Source: a virus. From it: 22,860 nucleotides of DNA. The stretch's first letter is position 1. Each line of letters begins with the position of its first letter. The notes under the pieces were generated by a model. It did no database searches, was not told the DNA's origin, and saw nothing but the letters and a program-made list of their open reading frames with translations. Location: positions 1 to 22,860 of the IMG/VR virus record IMGVR_UViG_3300013372_001220; one strand, 5' to 3'. Positions 1 to 6,546 of the stretch are shown in pieces. Made by a program: the position numbers and the translations under genes.

Positions 1-666
1 GCCAAGGCGGAAAGCGCAAACGCCCTTAAAGATCTTTCAGCGCGCCTAGAAGCACTCCGCAAGACTTTAAAAGGCTCTTTCCGCGTCAAGGGGGCTACCG
101 CAGCGCAGGCTAAAAAACTCAAAGCGTTGATTGCCGATGCCATTATCCTAAAGAAACTGCCCGAAGGCTTGCGAACCGGCGGAATGAGCCAATTCATTTC
201 CCGCGCGCAGGTTGAAGGAATCGTTGGTTTGACTAGCGCGCGCATGGAAACGGTCTACCGCACCAATGTTGCAAGCGCATACAACGATGCAACCGTCGAA
301 GCGATGGACAAACCCGCCGTACAAACTTGGGCCCCATTGCTCCGGCTAGTCGAAATCCATGATTCCCGCACCCGTGGCGCGCCAAATGGTGTTTACAAGC
401 AAAAAGGAAAGAGCGCAAATGAGGGTTTTCATTGGCAAATGGACGGGTACATTGAAACGGCGCAGCGATTTAGAGAACAAAACCTTGTTCCGCCAAACGG
501 TTTTAACTGCCGTGGCTCGCTTGAACCGTTCACACATGACGATGCCGGCGAATTAGGCTTGCTCGATAAGGACGAAAACATTGATAGGGAGAAACTAAAT
601 CGCTATAACAGCAAAAGGCAAGTTGTGATTGATCGCGGGCTTTATCCCGATGCAGGTTTTAAATGA
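1..666 (+). CDS. Mu F / SPP1 gp7-like head morphogenesis protein (5' truncated)
   Basis: The frame is open from base 1 to a TGA at 664-666, so this is the C-terminal 221 residues of a longer protein that starts left of the window. The C-terminal half has features I associate with the Mu F / SPP1 gp7 minor head family: an RTN-xx-xxYN stretch near residues 85-93, a HDSRTR motif near residue 120, and a C-terminal GFNCRG motif that corresponds to the family's usual HPNCRC-type signature. Family members act inside the procapsid near the portal and are needed for assembly or DNA delivery. The N-terminal visible part is Lys/Ala-rich and helical. The stop codon overlaps the next start (ATGA). The position ahead of a protease/scaffold gene fits the Mu-type head order. 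The family call comes from motif memory, not from a search. Confidence 0.75.
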   Translation, partial: AKAESANALKDLSARLEALRKTLKGSFRVKGATAAQAKKLKALIADAIILKKLPEGLRTGGMSQFISRAQVEGIVGLTSARMETVYRTNVASAYNDATVEAMDKPAVQTWAPLLRLVEIHDSRTRGAPNGVYKQKGKSANEGFHWQMDGYIETAQRFREQNLVPPNGFNCRGSLEPFTHDDAGELGLLDKDENIDREKLNRYNSKRQVVIDRGLYPDAGFK

Positions 667-824
667 CAGAAATGACCCTACAGCAAATCAACAAGGCAAT
701 CCGAGAAGCCAAAAAAGAGCGCGCTGCAATTGTTGCGGCACAAGCCGCATATCTAAAAGCCGTTAAAGATACGCGCAAGGCAGTAGACCTAGCAATGGAA
801 AAGGCACGAAAGGCGAACCAATGA
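663..824 (+). CDS. Small coiled-coil protein, 53 aa, unknown function
   Basis: A 53-codon frame starts at an ATG that overlaps the previous TGA by 4 bases, and its own TGA overlaps the next ATG (821) in the same way. It is therefore translationally coupled on both sides, which supports it as a real gene despite its size. The product is almost entirely Ala/Lys/Glu/Arg-rich and should form one amphipathic helix or coiled coil (for example KAIREAKKERAAIVAA near residues 11-26). It has no membrane segment and no cysteine. Because it sits between a head morphogenesis gene and the modular head proteins, a small virion-associated or chaperone role is possible, but I do not recognise a family. Confidence 0.65.
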   Translation: MTEMTLQQINKAIREAKKERAAIVAAQAAYLKAVKDTRKAVDLAMEKARKANQ

Positions 825-2164
825 AAATTGAAGATAAAGCGTATTTTGCAATGGAACCTAATTTGCAAGGAATGAAAAAGGTTAGGGATGAAATATATCG
901 TTTGGCGCAAATACATTTAGAGTTGTCAGAAAAATCAACTGATAGCCAAAAGAAATATAGAGGATCTGCAATTGCACAAGCGTTGTCGTCTTTTGTAAAC
1001 CGCGCGCCCTATGCCGCTGAAATCGGTATGGAATCTAAAGGATCTGCATATTGGTACAAGAAAGCGGTGCAACTAGCAAAAGAGGGCGCAGCGTATGGCG
1101 TTATTGCTGACAAACTAATTGCAGAAGCGTTATCCATTTACAACAGCCATTCCAAGCCCGTCGAGGACAAAGCGTATTTTGACCGGCGAATTTATCATTC
1201 AACAGGAACATTTCAAACTAAACTAGATAAAGAAACGCGCGTGCCTATTGATGGAACATCTAAGTTTGTAACAGTCGATCCGGCGCAATACATAACGCCA
1301 AGGCGCGTTCGCATTTCGGGCATCAAAGGCGAAATTGAAATTGCGGCTCAACTAAGCGGCGATGAAATAAAAGGGATATCCGCTAAATCTGTAAAGGCAA
1401 CGGCCGCCCGCCAAGGCTCTAAGGCTAAGTTTGCCAATTTTAAAGTTGGTCAAATTGTTAAATACAAGAATCCAAATTTGGATGAAGATCCAAATCAAAA
1501 GTACATTATTAAAGAAGTTAATGGCGACCGTGGATTTATGGAAACGCACGGCGGATATTTTAAAGATGCAACTTTTCCGCCACGGATGCTATATCAACAA
1601 AATGAAATTATGCTTGCTTCCCGCGCAGGAATCAAATCTAGGTTTGCAACAGATACTGATTACGCGCACAAAAACACCATTAAAATAAAAGGCAAGTCAG
1701 ATAAGATTTACGCCTTGATTTATGCAGAAGAAGGCTATGGGGATAATTTAACAGGAATTTGGAATGGTCATGTTCAAAACAACACCAACCCAAAAGTAAA
1801 TGACATAGTGACTATTGGACAATTTAAAACAAAAGAGGCTGCAAAGGCTGCCGCAATAAAAGCGTTAAAACAAGAAGAGCAAAACGCAAATTTTAGCAAA
1901 TCCAAGTTTGCCAACCGTGGCGCGTTTGCAGAAGCGTCATCGTCGCCGGTGCTTGGAAGCCTGTTAGAAAAAAAGGTAATGCCTGAAGGCGGTTGGCGCG
2001 CTGTAGAAACCGATGGCGGCGCGTTGGTAATTGCCTTTGAGGATGGCGACATTGCGGGCAACTTTGCTAGGAGAGCGGCAGAAAATGGTTATAGTGCAAC
2101 TGCGCCAATGGCTATGGCGGGACGATTTTGGAATGTAAAGGTACAAAATGAAAACAAAAACTAA
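821..2164 (+). CDS. Modular protein 1 (447 aa), putative polyprotein of internal head proteins
   Basis: The protein has a 10-residue tag ending EDKAYFA, then five modules of about 70-110 residues. K-A/S-x-F-A/D motifs occur at residues 6-10, 117-121, 201-205, 272-276 and 360-364. Module 1 (11-116) is helical and reappears in the next gene. Module 2 (122-205) is unassigned. Module 3 (206-270) begins NFKVGQIVKYKNP and looks like a small SH3-like domain that I recall as a stand-alone phage or plasmid protein. Module 4 (277-359) is an alpha/beta domain with a Lys/Ala-rich helical end. Module 5 (365-447) carries a GGWRAVETDGGALVIAFEDGD stretch. There are no cysteines, signal peptide or membrane segments. 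The start overlaps the previous stop (ATGA). The neighbours are an F-like head protein and the prohead protease, so packaging in the capsid with cleavage at the motifs is my inference. Adaptor or tether proteins with conserved linkers are the alternative. Confidence 0.7.
   Translation: MKIEDKAYFAMEPNLQGMKKVRDEIYRLAQIHLELSEKSTDSQKKYRGSAIAQALSSFVNRAPYAAEIGMESKGSAYWYKKAVQLAKEGAAYGVIADKLIAEALSIYNSHSKPVEDKAYFDRRIYHSTGTFQTKLDKETRVPIDGTSKFVTVDPAQYITPRRVRISGIKGEIEIAAQLSGDEIKGISAKSVKATAARQGSKAKFANFKVGQIVKYKNPNLDEDPNQKYIIKEVNGDRGFMETHGGYFKDATFPPRMLYQQNEIMLASRAGIKSRFATDTDYAHKNTIKIKGKSDKIYALIYAEEGYGDNLTGIWNGHVQNNTNPKVNDIVTIGQFKTKEAAKAAAIKALKQEEQNANFSKSKFANRGAFAEASSSPVLGSLLEKKVMPEGGWRAVETDGGALVIAFEDGDIAGNFARRAAENGYSATAPMAMAGRFWNVKVQNENKN
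851..1153 (+). repeat. Duplicated module, copy A (101 codons)
   Basis: This 303-base stretch aligns without gaps to 2772-3074. By hand alignment about 83 of 101 encoded residues are identical; the main difference is a six-residue patch (KYRGSA here, QNYEYR in copy B). Similarity stops at the flanks, where this copy is bordered by EDKAYF-type linkers. Confidence 0.9.
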
Positions 2165-3761
2165 TTTTGCAACAACATCGGATGTCCGCAATTTGATTAA
2201 CGCAGTTATGGAATCCTTTCCAAAGGGGCCGGTGCGTGACGGCATCCAAACAAAAATGTTTAATTATTGGGACAACTTAAACGCCGGAAACAACTTGCCC
2301 GAAGGATCTGACCGCAAACGGTTTCATGCCGAAGCCCTCGACAACTATAAAGCAGCAATTCGCATGGCAATAACTTTAGGAAGTAAAAGGGACAGTAGTT
2401 ACGAATTTAAAGTTACCGAATTGGAACGAAAGTTGTCAAAAATCAAAGTAGGCAAAAACGAAATGGCAAAGGTTGAAGATAAGTTTTATGGCAAGCGCGT
2501 TGTGAAGGGAATCTTTGCGAAGGCGAAGTTTGACAAATCAAATTATTACGCTCTTGAAGGAACGGTAGATGGAATGGCCGCAGGTTCAAAAACTGTAGAT
2601 AACATTGAAGAAGCAATGTATTACGGAAACGCAATGCTTGCACACATGAAAAAGCAAAGCCCAAAAGCCAAGGTAACAACGGTTCATATTTACAAAGTTG
2701 TAAATTATGAGCGTGAAAATAAGCCTGTAAAAGTTCTTAATTCCCGCACCGGCTTAAAGGCAAAGTTTGCAATGCAACCTAATTTGCAAGGTATGAAAAA
2801 GGTTAGGGACGAAATATATGCTCTAGCGCAAACGCATTTAAGGCTGTCAGAAAAATCAACTGATAGCCAAAAACAAAATTACGAATATCGCATTGCAACG
2901 GGTTTATCGTCTTTTGTAAGTCGCGCGCCCTATGGTGCTGAAATTGGAATGGAATTTAAAGGATCTGCATATTGGAACAAGAAAGCAATGCAACTTGCAA
3001 ATGAAGGCGCGGCTTATGGCGTTATTGCTGACAAACTAATTGCAGAAGCGTTATCTATTTACAACAGTCATTCCCGCACCGGATCTAAGGCAAAGTTTGC
3101 CAACGGCGGCACAAAGACCGCTGCATTCTTGGCTAAAATTGACAGTAAAAGCAAAGCAATGATCCTTGAAAACATTGCTAAGAATTATGGAATTAGCGCA
3201 CAAGCCGCGCTTGCTGAAATAACAGATAGCGAATCAGAAAACTTGCTTGACTACATGACAGAGCCGGCGCGTAGTGCGGCATCAGTTTTGATGCAGAAGT
3301 ACGGATCATTTTCCCGCAACGGCTTTAAGGCAAGGTTTGCAAAGGAATACATTTTGTGGGCTGTGCCAAAAGGCAAAACGGACACAATGTATTCACAACC
3401 TATAGCGGAACAACTCTACACGGATGCACAAATAAACGAAGTAAAACGCAAAGCAACCGCTGCCGGTTGGCATACTTTTAGAATTGCTGAAATGATGAGT
3501 TTTGAAGATATGACAAACGCTTTTAAGGGCAAGCCCGTTAAAAAACGAAGTTCCCGCACGGGCGTAAAGGCGAGGTTTGCATTCAATTTAAATAAAAAAG
3601 TAACCTATCTAAATTCAGACAATTATCCGCAAAGTTACAAAATCACCGATGCTTTGTTTGCAAAATTAAATTTGCGGGATGGCAACAGTAGAAAATATTT
3701 GGAAGCCGCATTAAAAACAGGCGAGGCGGTAAAAATTTCACGCGTAGAGGCTATTTCATAA
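2148..3761 (+). CDS. Modular protein 2 (537 aa), putative polyprotein of internal head proteins
   Basis: The protein opens with a short tag (MKTKTNFA) and then has six modules. They are separated by KAKFD (125-129) and by four near-identical linkers of the form SRTGxKAKFA at 199-208, 309-318, 389-398 and 469-478. Module 1 (9-124) is helical. Module 2 (130-198) is an alpha/beta domain with many Tyr and Lys residues. Module 3 (209-309) is the paralogue of module 1 of the preceding protein. Module 4 (319-388) is helical. Module 5 (399-468) begins KEYILWAVPKGKTD and resembles a small stand-alone protein family I have seen in phages and plasmids. Module 6 (479-537) is a short basic domain. The start overlaps the preceding gene by 17 bases with an AAAGG Shine-Dalgarno, and the stop overlaps the protease start (TAATG). 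The linkers look like processing or tag sites; a non-cleaved modular structural protein remains possible. Confidence 0.7.
   Translation: MKTKTNFATTSDVRNLINAVMESFPKGPVRDGIQTKMFNYWDNLNAGNNLPEGSDRKRFHAEALDNYKAAIRMAITLGSKRDSSYEFKVTELERKLSKIKVGKNEMAKVEDKFYGKRVVKGIFAKAKFDKSNYYALEGTVDGMAAGSKTVDNIEEAMYYGNAMLAHMKKQSPKAKVTTVHIYKVVNYERENKPVKVLNSRTGLKAKFAMQPNLQGMKKVRDEIYALAQTHLRLSEKSTDSQKQNYEYRIATGLSSFVSRAPYGAEIGMEFKGSAYWNKKAMQLANEGAAYGVIADKLIAEALSIYNSHSRTGSKAKFANGGTKTAAFLAKIDSKSKAMILENIAKNYGISAQAALAEITDSESENLLDYMTEPARSAASVLMQKYGSFSRNGFKARFAKEYILWAVPKGKTDTMYSQPIAEQLYTDAQINEVKRKATAAGWHTFRIAEMMSFEDMTNAFKGKPVKKRSSRTGVKARFAFNLNKKVTYLNSDNYPQSYKITDALFAKLNLRDGNSRKYLEAALKTGEAVKISRVEAIS
2742..2771 (+). repeat. 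Linker repeat 1 (SRTGLKAKFA)
   Basis: A 30-base in-frame direct repeat encoding SRTGLKAKFA, with near-identical bases to the copies at 3072, 3312 and 3552 (pattern TCCCGCACCGGC, then AAGGCAAAGTTTGC). It joins the second module to the duplicated module. Confidence 0.9.
2772..3074 (+). repeat. Duplicated module, copy B (101 codons)
   Basis: This is the second copy of the module at 851-1153, in the same orientation, 1921 bases downstream and inside the next gene. It is bordered on both sides by SRTGxKAKFA linkers instead of the EDKAYF linkers that flank copy A. Confidence 0.9.
3072..3101 (+). repeat. Linker repeat 2 (SRTGSKAKFA)
   Basis: In-frame 30-base repeat; it follows the duplicated module and precedes the fourth module. 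It matches linker 1 at the nucleotide level apart from the variable fifth codon and a few silent sites. Confidence 0.9.
3312..3341 (+). repeat. Linker repeat 3 (SRNGFKARFA)
   Basis: In-frame 30-base repeat with Asn for Thr and Arg for Lys. It immediately precedes the module beginning KEYILW. Confidence 0.88.
3552..3581 (+). repeat. Linker repeat 4 (SRTGVKARFA)
   Basis: In-frame 30-base repeat that precedes the last module of the 537-aa protein. Degenerate relatives in the preceding gene lie at 1406-1435 (ARQGSKAKFA), 1619-1648 (SRAGIKSRFA) and 1895-1912 (SKSKFA). Confidence 0.88.
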
Positions 3762-5011
3762 TGGCCGCATCCCACCAAACGGAAACTACGCCTGACGGCA
3801 AGGTTCGCATTAAGGACTTAGAATTGTTCATGGGCTACGATCCCTCGATTGATGCCGAGGATGACGATGCTATGCAGGAATACGATTCCAAGAAGGTAAA
3901 AGACATTGTTAGCCGCACCAACAAGTTTATTGCGCGCGGCAGCCGCCCCAAACTTGTAATTGAGCATGAAAAAGATGGCAAGCCTAGCAACCCAAAGGCA
4001 GTTGGCGACATTGAAAAAGTGTGGCTTGAAGAACGCAACGGCGTTTCCTATGTCATTGGCGATGTAATTATGCCCAAGGAATCATTTAAGGCATACTTGG
4101 CAACCAACGCTTTCCCGCGTCGATCCGCTGAAATTTGGAAAGACAATCATTTGAGCGAAGTGGCTTTGTTGGGACGGGACACCCCGCGCCGCCCATTGCC
4201 GGACACTTCATTTACAAAACTTGGCGATAAGATTATTTTTGAAAGAAAATTGTCCGCGTTGGACATGACACTTGACTTGAAATCAAAATTTGACGAAATT
4301 GGCGTAGGTGGTGGTTCAAACACCTTCGTCCCATCGTCAGGAATTACAAAGGAAACAAAAATGGCTAAGAAGAAGCGAATGGATGCTGAAGAAGAATTGA
4401 AGCAAAATGCCGCTATGGAATGCGCTGTTGACCCTGACGAGGATGAAGAAAACTTTGAGGGCGACGACCTCGAAACTATGGAAGCCGATGCTGAAGCAAT
4501 GGGCGCGGACGACATGGAAGATGAAATGGCCGAAGATGAAGATATGGAAGTTATGGCTGAAGATGACGACGAGGAAGTAAACGCTTACGGCGGAAAGAAG
4601 AAAATGAAGCAGCCAATGTTTAGCAAGGGCAGCCGATCCGAAAAGGCTTTGTTTGCACAAGTGCAGGCTTTGACCGAAGCAAATAAGGCAATGGAGCGTC
4701 AATTGCGCCTAGAGCGATTTGGCAAGGAAATTGACAACATGGTGCGTGACGGTTTCCGTTGCTCCAAGTTCCGCAACCAAATGGTTGAGGAGTTGGCAGA
4801 CAGCGAAGCCCCACAAGCAAAGGTTTCTTTTTGGAAAGCGACAATGGCGCGCGATCTGACAGGTATGCCAATGTTGGCTCAAATGACTGTGCAAAACGAT
4901 AGTCCAAATATGGGTGATCGTGAAGCAAGCGACCGCGCTGTTCGTGAAGCAGCCGGCGATATGACGAAATTTAAACAACTGTTCAGCAAGTACACAGGCA
5001 AACAAGCCTAA
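3761..5011 (+). CDS. Mu I-like prohead protease fused to scaffold (416 aa)
   Basis: The N-terminal part (about 1-175) looks like the Mu gpI-type serine protease. His69 lies in LVIEHEKDGKP, followed by the typical AVGDIEKVW and beta-rich region. Ser122 lies in FPRRSAEIW, followed by LSEVALLGRDTPRR. His69 and Ser122 are my catalytic candidates. Residues 174-200 are a linker with KSKFD and then GVGGGSNTFVP. Residues 201-416 are scaffold-like: a basic start, a long Asp/Glu/Met-rich stretch (about 204-275), a Lys patch, a KALFA motif (295-299) and a coiled-coil C-terminus. In Mu, protease I and scaffold Z have the same nested arrangement. The start codon overlaps the preceding stop (TAATG). The enzyme should act inside the procapsid, removing scaffold and maturing head proteins; its likely substrates are discussed in the findings. 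Confidence 0.82.
   Translation: MAASHQTETTPDGKVRIKDLELFMGYDPSIDAEDDDAMQEYDSKKVKDIVSRTNKFIARGSRPKLVIEHEKDGKPSNPKAVGDIEKVWLEERNGVSYVIGDVIMPKESFKAYLATNAFPRRSAEIWKDNHLSEVALLGRDTPRRPLPDTSFTKLGDKIIFERKLSALDMTLDLKSKFDEIGVGGGSNTFVPSSGITKETKMAKKKRMDAEEELKQNAAMECAVDPDEDEENFEGDDLETMEADAEAMGADDMEDEMAEDEDMEVMAEDDDEEVNAYGGKKKMKQPMFSKGSRSEKALFAQVQALTEANKAMERQLRLERFGKEIDNMVRDGFRCSKFRNQMVEELADSEAPQAKVSFWKATMARDLTGMPMLAQMTVQNDSPNMGDREASDRAVREAAGDMTKFKQLFSKYTGKQA
4361..5011 (+). CDS. Nested scaffold protein from internal start (216 aa)
   Basis: Codon 201 of the protease gene is an ATG preceded by AAAGGAAA at a normal Shine-Dalgarno distance (4348-4355). The same style of ribosome site precedes the decoration gene (5030) and the capsid gene (5485). 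Translation from here gives a separate scaffold without the protease domain: MAKKKRMDAEEEL, then a very acidic segment, a Lys-rich patch, and a helical C-terminus ending in a basic tail. Nested scaffolds are known for Mu (Z within I) and lambda (Nu3 within C). Scaffold would be needed in large excess over protease, which an internal strong start would provide. The start is inferred from sequence only. Confidence 0.65.
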   Translation: MAKKKRMDAEEELKQNAAMECAVDPDEDEENFEGDDLETMEADAEAMGADDMEDEMAEDEDMEVMAEDDDEEVNAYGGKKKMKQPMFSKGSRSEKALFAQVQALTEANKAMERQLRLERFGKEIDNMVRDGFRCSKFRNQMVEELADSEAPQAKVSFWKATMARDLTGMPMLAQMTVQNDSPNMGDREASDRAVREAAGDMTKFKQLFSKYTGKQA

Positions 5012-5029
5012 TTTTAAAGGAAAAATACA

Positions 5030-5458
5030 ATGGGATCGTATTCAAGCACACCGGCACTACAGGCAACAGGCACAATTCTTCCCTACACTTTTGTGGGCAT
5101 TGGAAGCGGCGACAACACGGGCGCGGCGGCAACTGCTGCTACAACCCCTGTTCTTGGCGTTTCCGATGGTTCAACATTGCAATTTGATAGCGCAAATCAC
5201 GCAACCACAGGCTTGCCGATTACGCTCCAAGGCGGCGATGTTGTTCTAATCGCTGTTACGGCTTCAACCGCCATTGCGGTTGGAGATCGCTTGCAGGCTT
5301 CAACAAGCGGCTACGCAATTAAAGCAGTTGTTACCGCAGGCCCCGCTTTGCGTTGGCAAGGCTTGGTTGCGCTCGAAGCAGTTTCGTCACAAGCGTCAAA
5401 TGTTGTTATTCGTGCATACAAAAATGGTGGAATGGTTTACTACCCAACCACACTTTAA
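5030..5458 (+). CDS. Head decoration / capsid cement-like protein (142 aa)
   Basis: A 142-residue, Ala/Thr/Gly/Val-rich, beta-strand-rich protein without cysteines. The pattern resembles phage capsid cement proteins: an early TGTILPYTFVGIG strand, a GGDVVLIAV segment near residue 65, an AIAVGDRLQASTSGYAI segment near 82-96, and a C-terminal VVIRAYKNGG strand. Such proteins bind the outside of the expanded capsid and stabilise it. Length (about 110-150 aa) and position directly before the major capsid gene fit. The Shine-Dalgarno AAAGGAAA lies 7-10 bases before the ATG. The assignment rests on pattern and context, not on a database match. Confidence 0.65.
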   Translation: MGSYSSTPALQATGTILPYTFVGIGSGDNTGAAATAATTPVLGVSDGSTLQFDSANHATTGLPITLQGGDVVLIAVTASTAIAVGDRLQASTSGYAIKAVVTAGPALRWQGLVALEAVSSQASNVVIRAYKNGGMVYYPTTL

Positions 5459-5484
5459 AACAAACTTACAAAGGAGTATGAAAA

Positions 5485-6513
5485 ATGGCTGAAGTAGGCG
5501 TTGGTGGTGGACTTAATACATTTGTTCCCACTTTTAGTCCGGCAACCGGACAATTGCAAATTGAATTTACGCGTTCCGTAAACCAATTTCCAATTACTCG
5601 TTATGCCCAAATTGTTCCTGTAACCGCTATGAAGGGTTACTACCTCAAGATTGACGAAGAGGAAACTGCCCGATTGGTCAATGTTCAAGATGCCCAATGG
5701 CCGCTTGGCGAGGATCGACCAACCGGAATCAACAGCGATTTTGAATTTGTTGCATACACAACGCAACGCTTCCAAAACTCGTTTAGCATTCCGCAAGAAA
5801 CCGCGCGGCAATCCGCTTGGGACATTGTTGCGAGCCATGCTCGTATTCAAGCCGCCAAGATGATGACGCACCGATCTTCCCGCGCTGCAACAACTTTGAC
5901 TACTTCCGGCAATTATCCAAGCAATGCTTATGTTGCTAGTTCAACAGCGGCTATTGGTGCAGCCATTACAACAACTGATGGCGTACAAAAGTTAATTCGC
6001 TACGCAATGGAACAAATTGTTCAAAACACCGTTGGCGTTGTAACTCCAAAGGACATCATTATGGTGATGAATCCATCAGCCGCGCGCATTATTGCGTCAA
6101 CTGACGGCGTTCGTGACTATGTGAAGAACACACCAATGGCTTTCAGCGCGTTGACGGGCGATGCAACATTCGCAACTTACGGCTTGCCACAAACCTTGTT
6201 TGGTTTGGGCGGCGTGGTTGTTGATGACACCGTTAAGGTAACGACCCGCAAGGGTGCGGCTTCGCCTTCCCGTGGATTCTTCTACGGCACAGCGGCAGCC
6301 CCATCGGTTGTCTTTGTGAGTAGGCCGGGCGGTTTAATCGGCAACGAAGGCCCTTCGTTCTCAAGTTTGACCGTGTTCGCATACGAGGACATGACAGTTG
6401 AAACTTTGGAAGATCCTTGGAATCGCCGTATTAAGGGTTCAGTTGTTGACAATTCCGCAATTGAATTGACCGCGCCACTTTCAGCATTCTACTGTTTAGA
6501 CATTCTTTCCTAA
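5485..6513 (+). CDS. Major capsid protein, HK97 fold likely (342 aa)
   Basis: Size and position after protease/scaffold and decoration genes identify the major head subunit. The N-terminus reads MAEVGVGGGLNTFVP, shared with the linker of the protease protein. There is an early strand region (FTRSVNQFPITRYAQIVPV), a long helix near residues 108-135 containing QSAWDIVASHARIQAAKMM, and a C-terminal beta region with TVETLEDPWNRR followed by the last strands. There is no long delta domain, which agrees with a separate scaffold. AAGGAG lies just upstream of the ATG, one of the best ribosome sites in the window, as expected for the most abundant virion protein. A terminator-like hairpin follows the gene. 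Confidence 0.8.
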   Translation: MAEVGVGGGLNTFVPTFSPATGQLQIEFTRSVNQFPITRYAQIVPVTAMKGYYLKIDEEETARLVNVQDAQWPLGEDRPTGINSDFEFVAYTTQRFQNSFSIPQETARQSAWDIVASHARIQAAKMMTHRSSRAATTLTTSGNYPSNAYVASSTAAIGAAITTTDGVQKLIRYAMEQIVQNTVGVVTPKDIIMVMNPSAARIIASTDGVRDYVKNTPMAFSALTGDATFATYGLPQTLFGLGGVVVDDTVKVTTRKGAASPSRGFFYGTAAAPSVVFVSRPGGLIGNEGPSFSSLTVFAYEDMTVETLEDPWNRRIKGSVVDNSAIELTAPLSAFYCLDILS

Positions 6514-6546
6514 GCAACTCAAAGTTTGCATTCAAAGGGTTGCTTA
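6511..6546 (+). promoter_or_regulatory. Competing hairpin overlapping the capsid stop codon
   Basis: TAAGCAAC (6511-6518), which includes the capsid stop codon, is the exact reverse complement of GTTGCTTA (6539-6546). Pairing here would use up the left arm of the terminator stem at 6534-6543, so the two structures exclude each other. The first arm would also be covered by a ribosome that is terminating on the capsid gene. Confidence 0.45.

Noticed and set aside
2742-3581. CRISPR-like array because of regularly spaced 30-base repeats
   Set aside because: The repeats are in-frame protein linkers, spaced by 210-300 bases of coding modules, not by short spacers.
4147-4702. Long minus-strand frames opposite the protease/scaffold gene
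   Set aside because: They mirror the acidic low-complexity codons of the real gene (Ser/Phe/His-rich) and have no start context; they are shadows.
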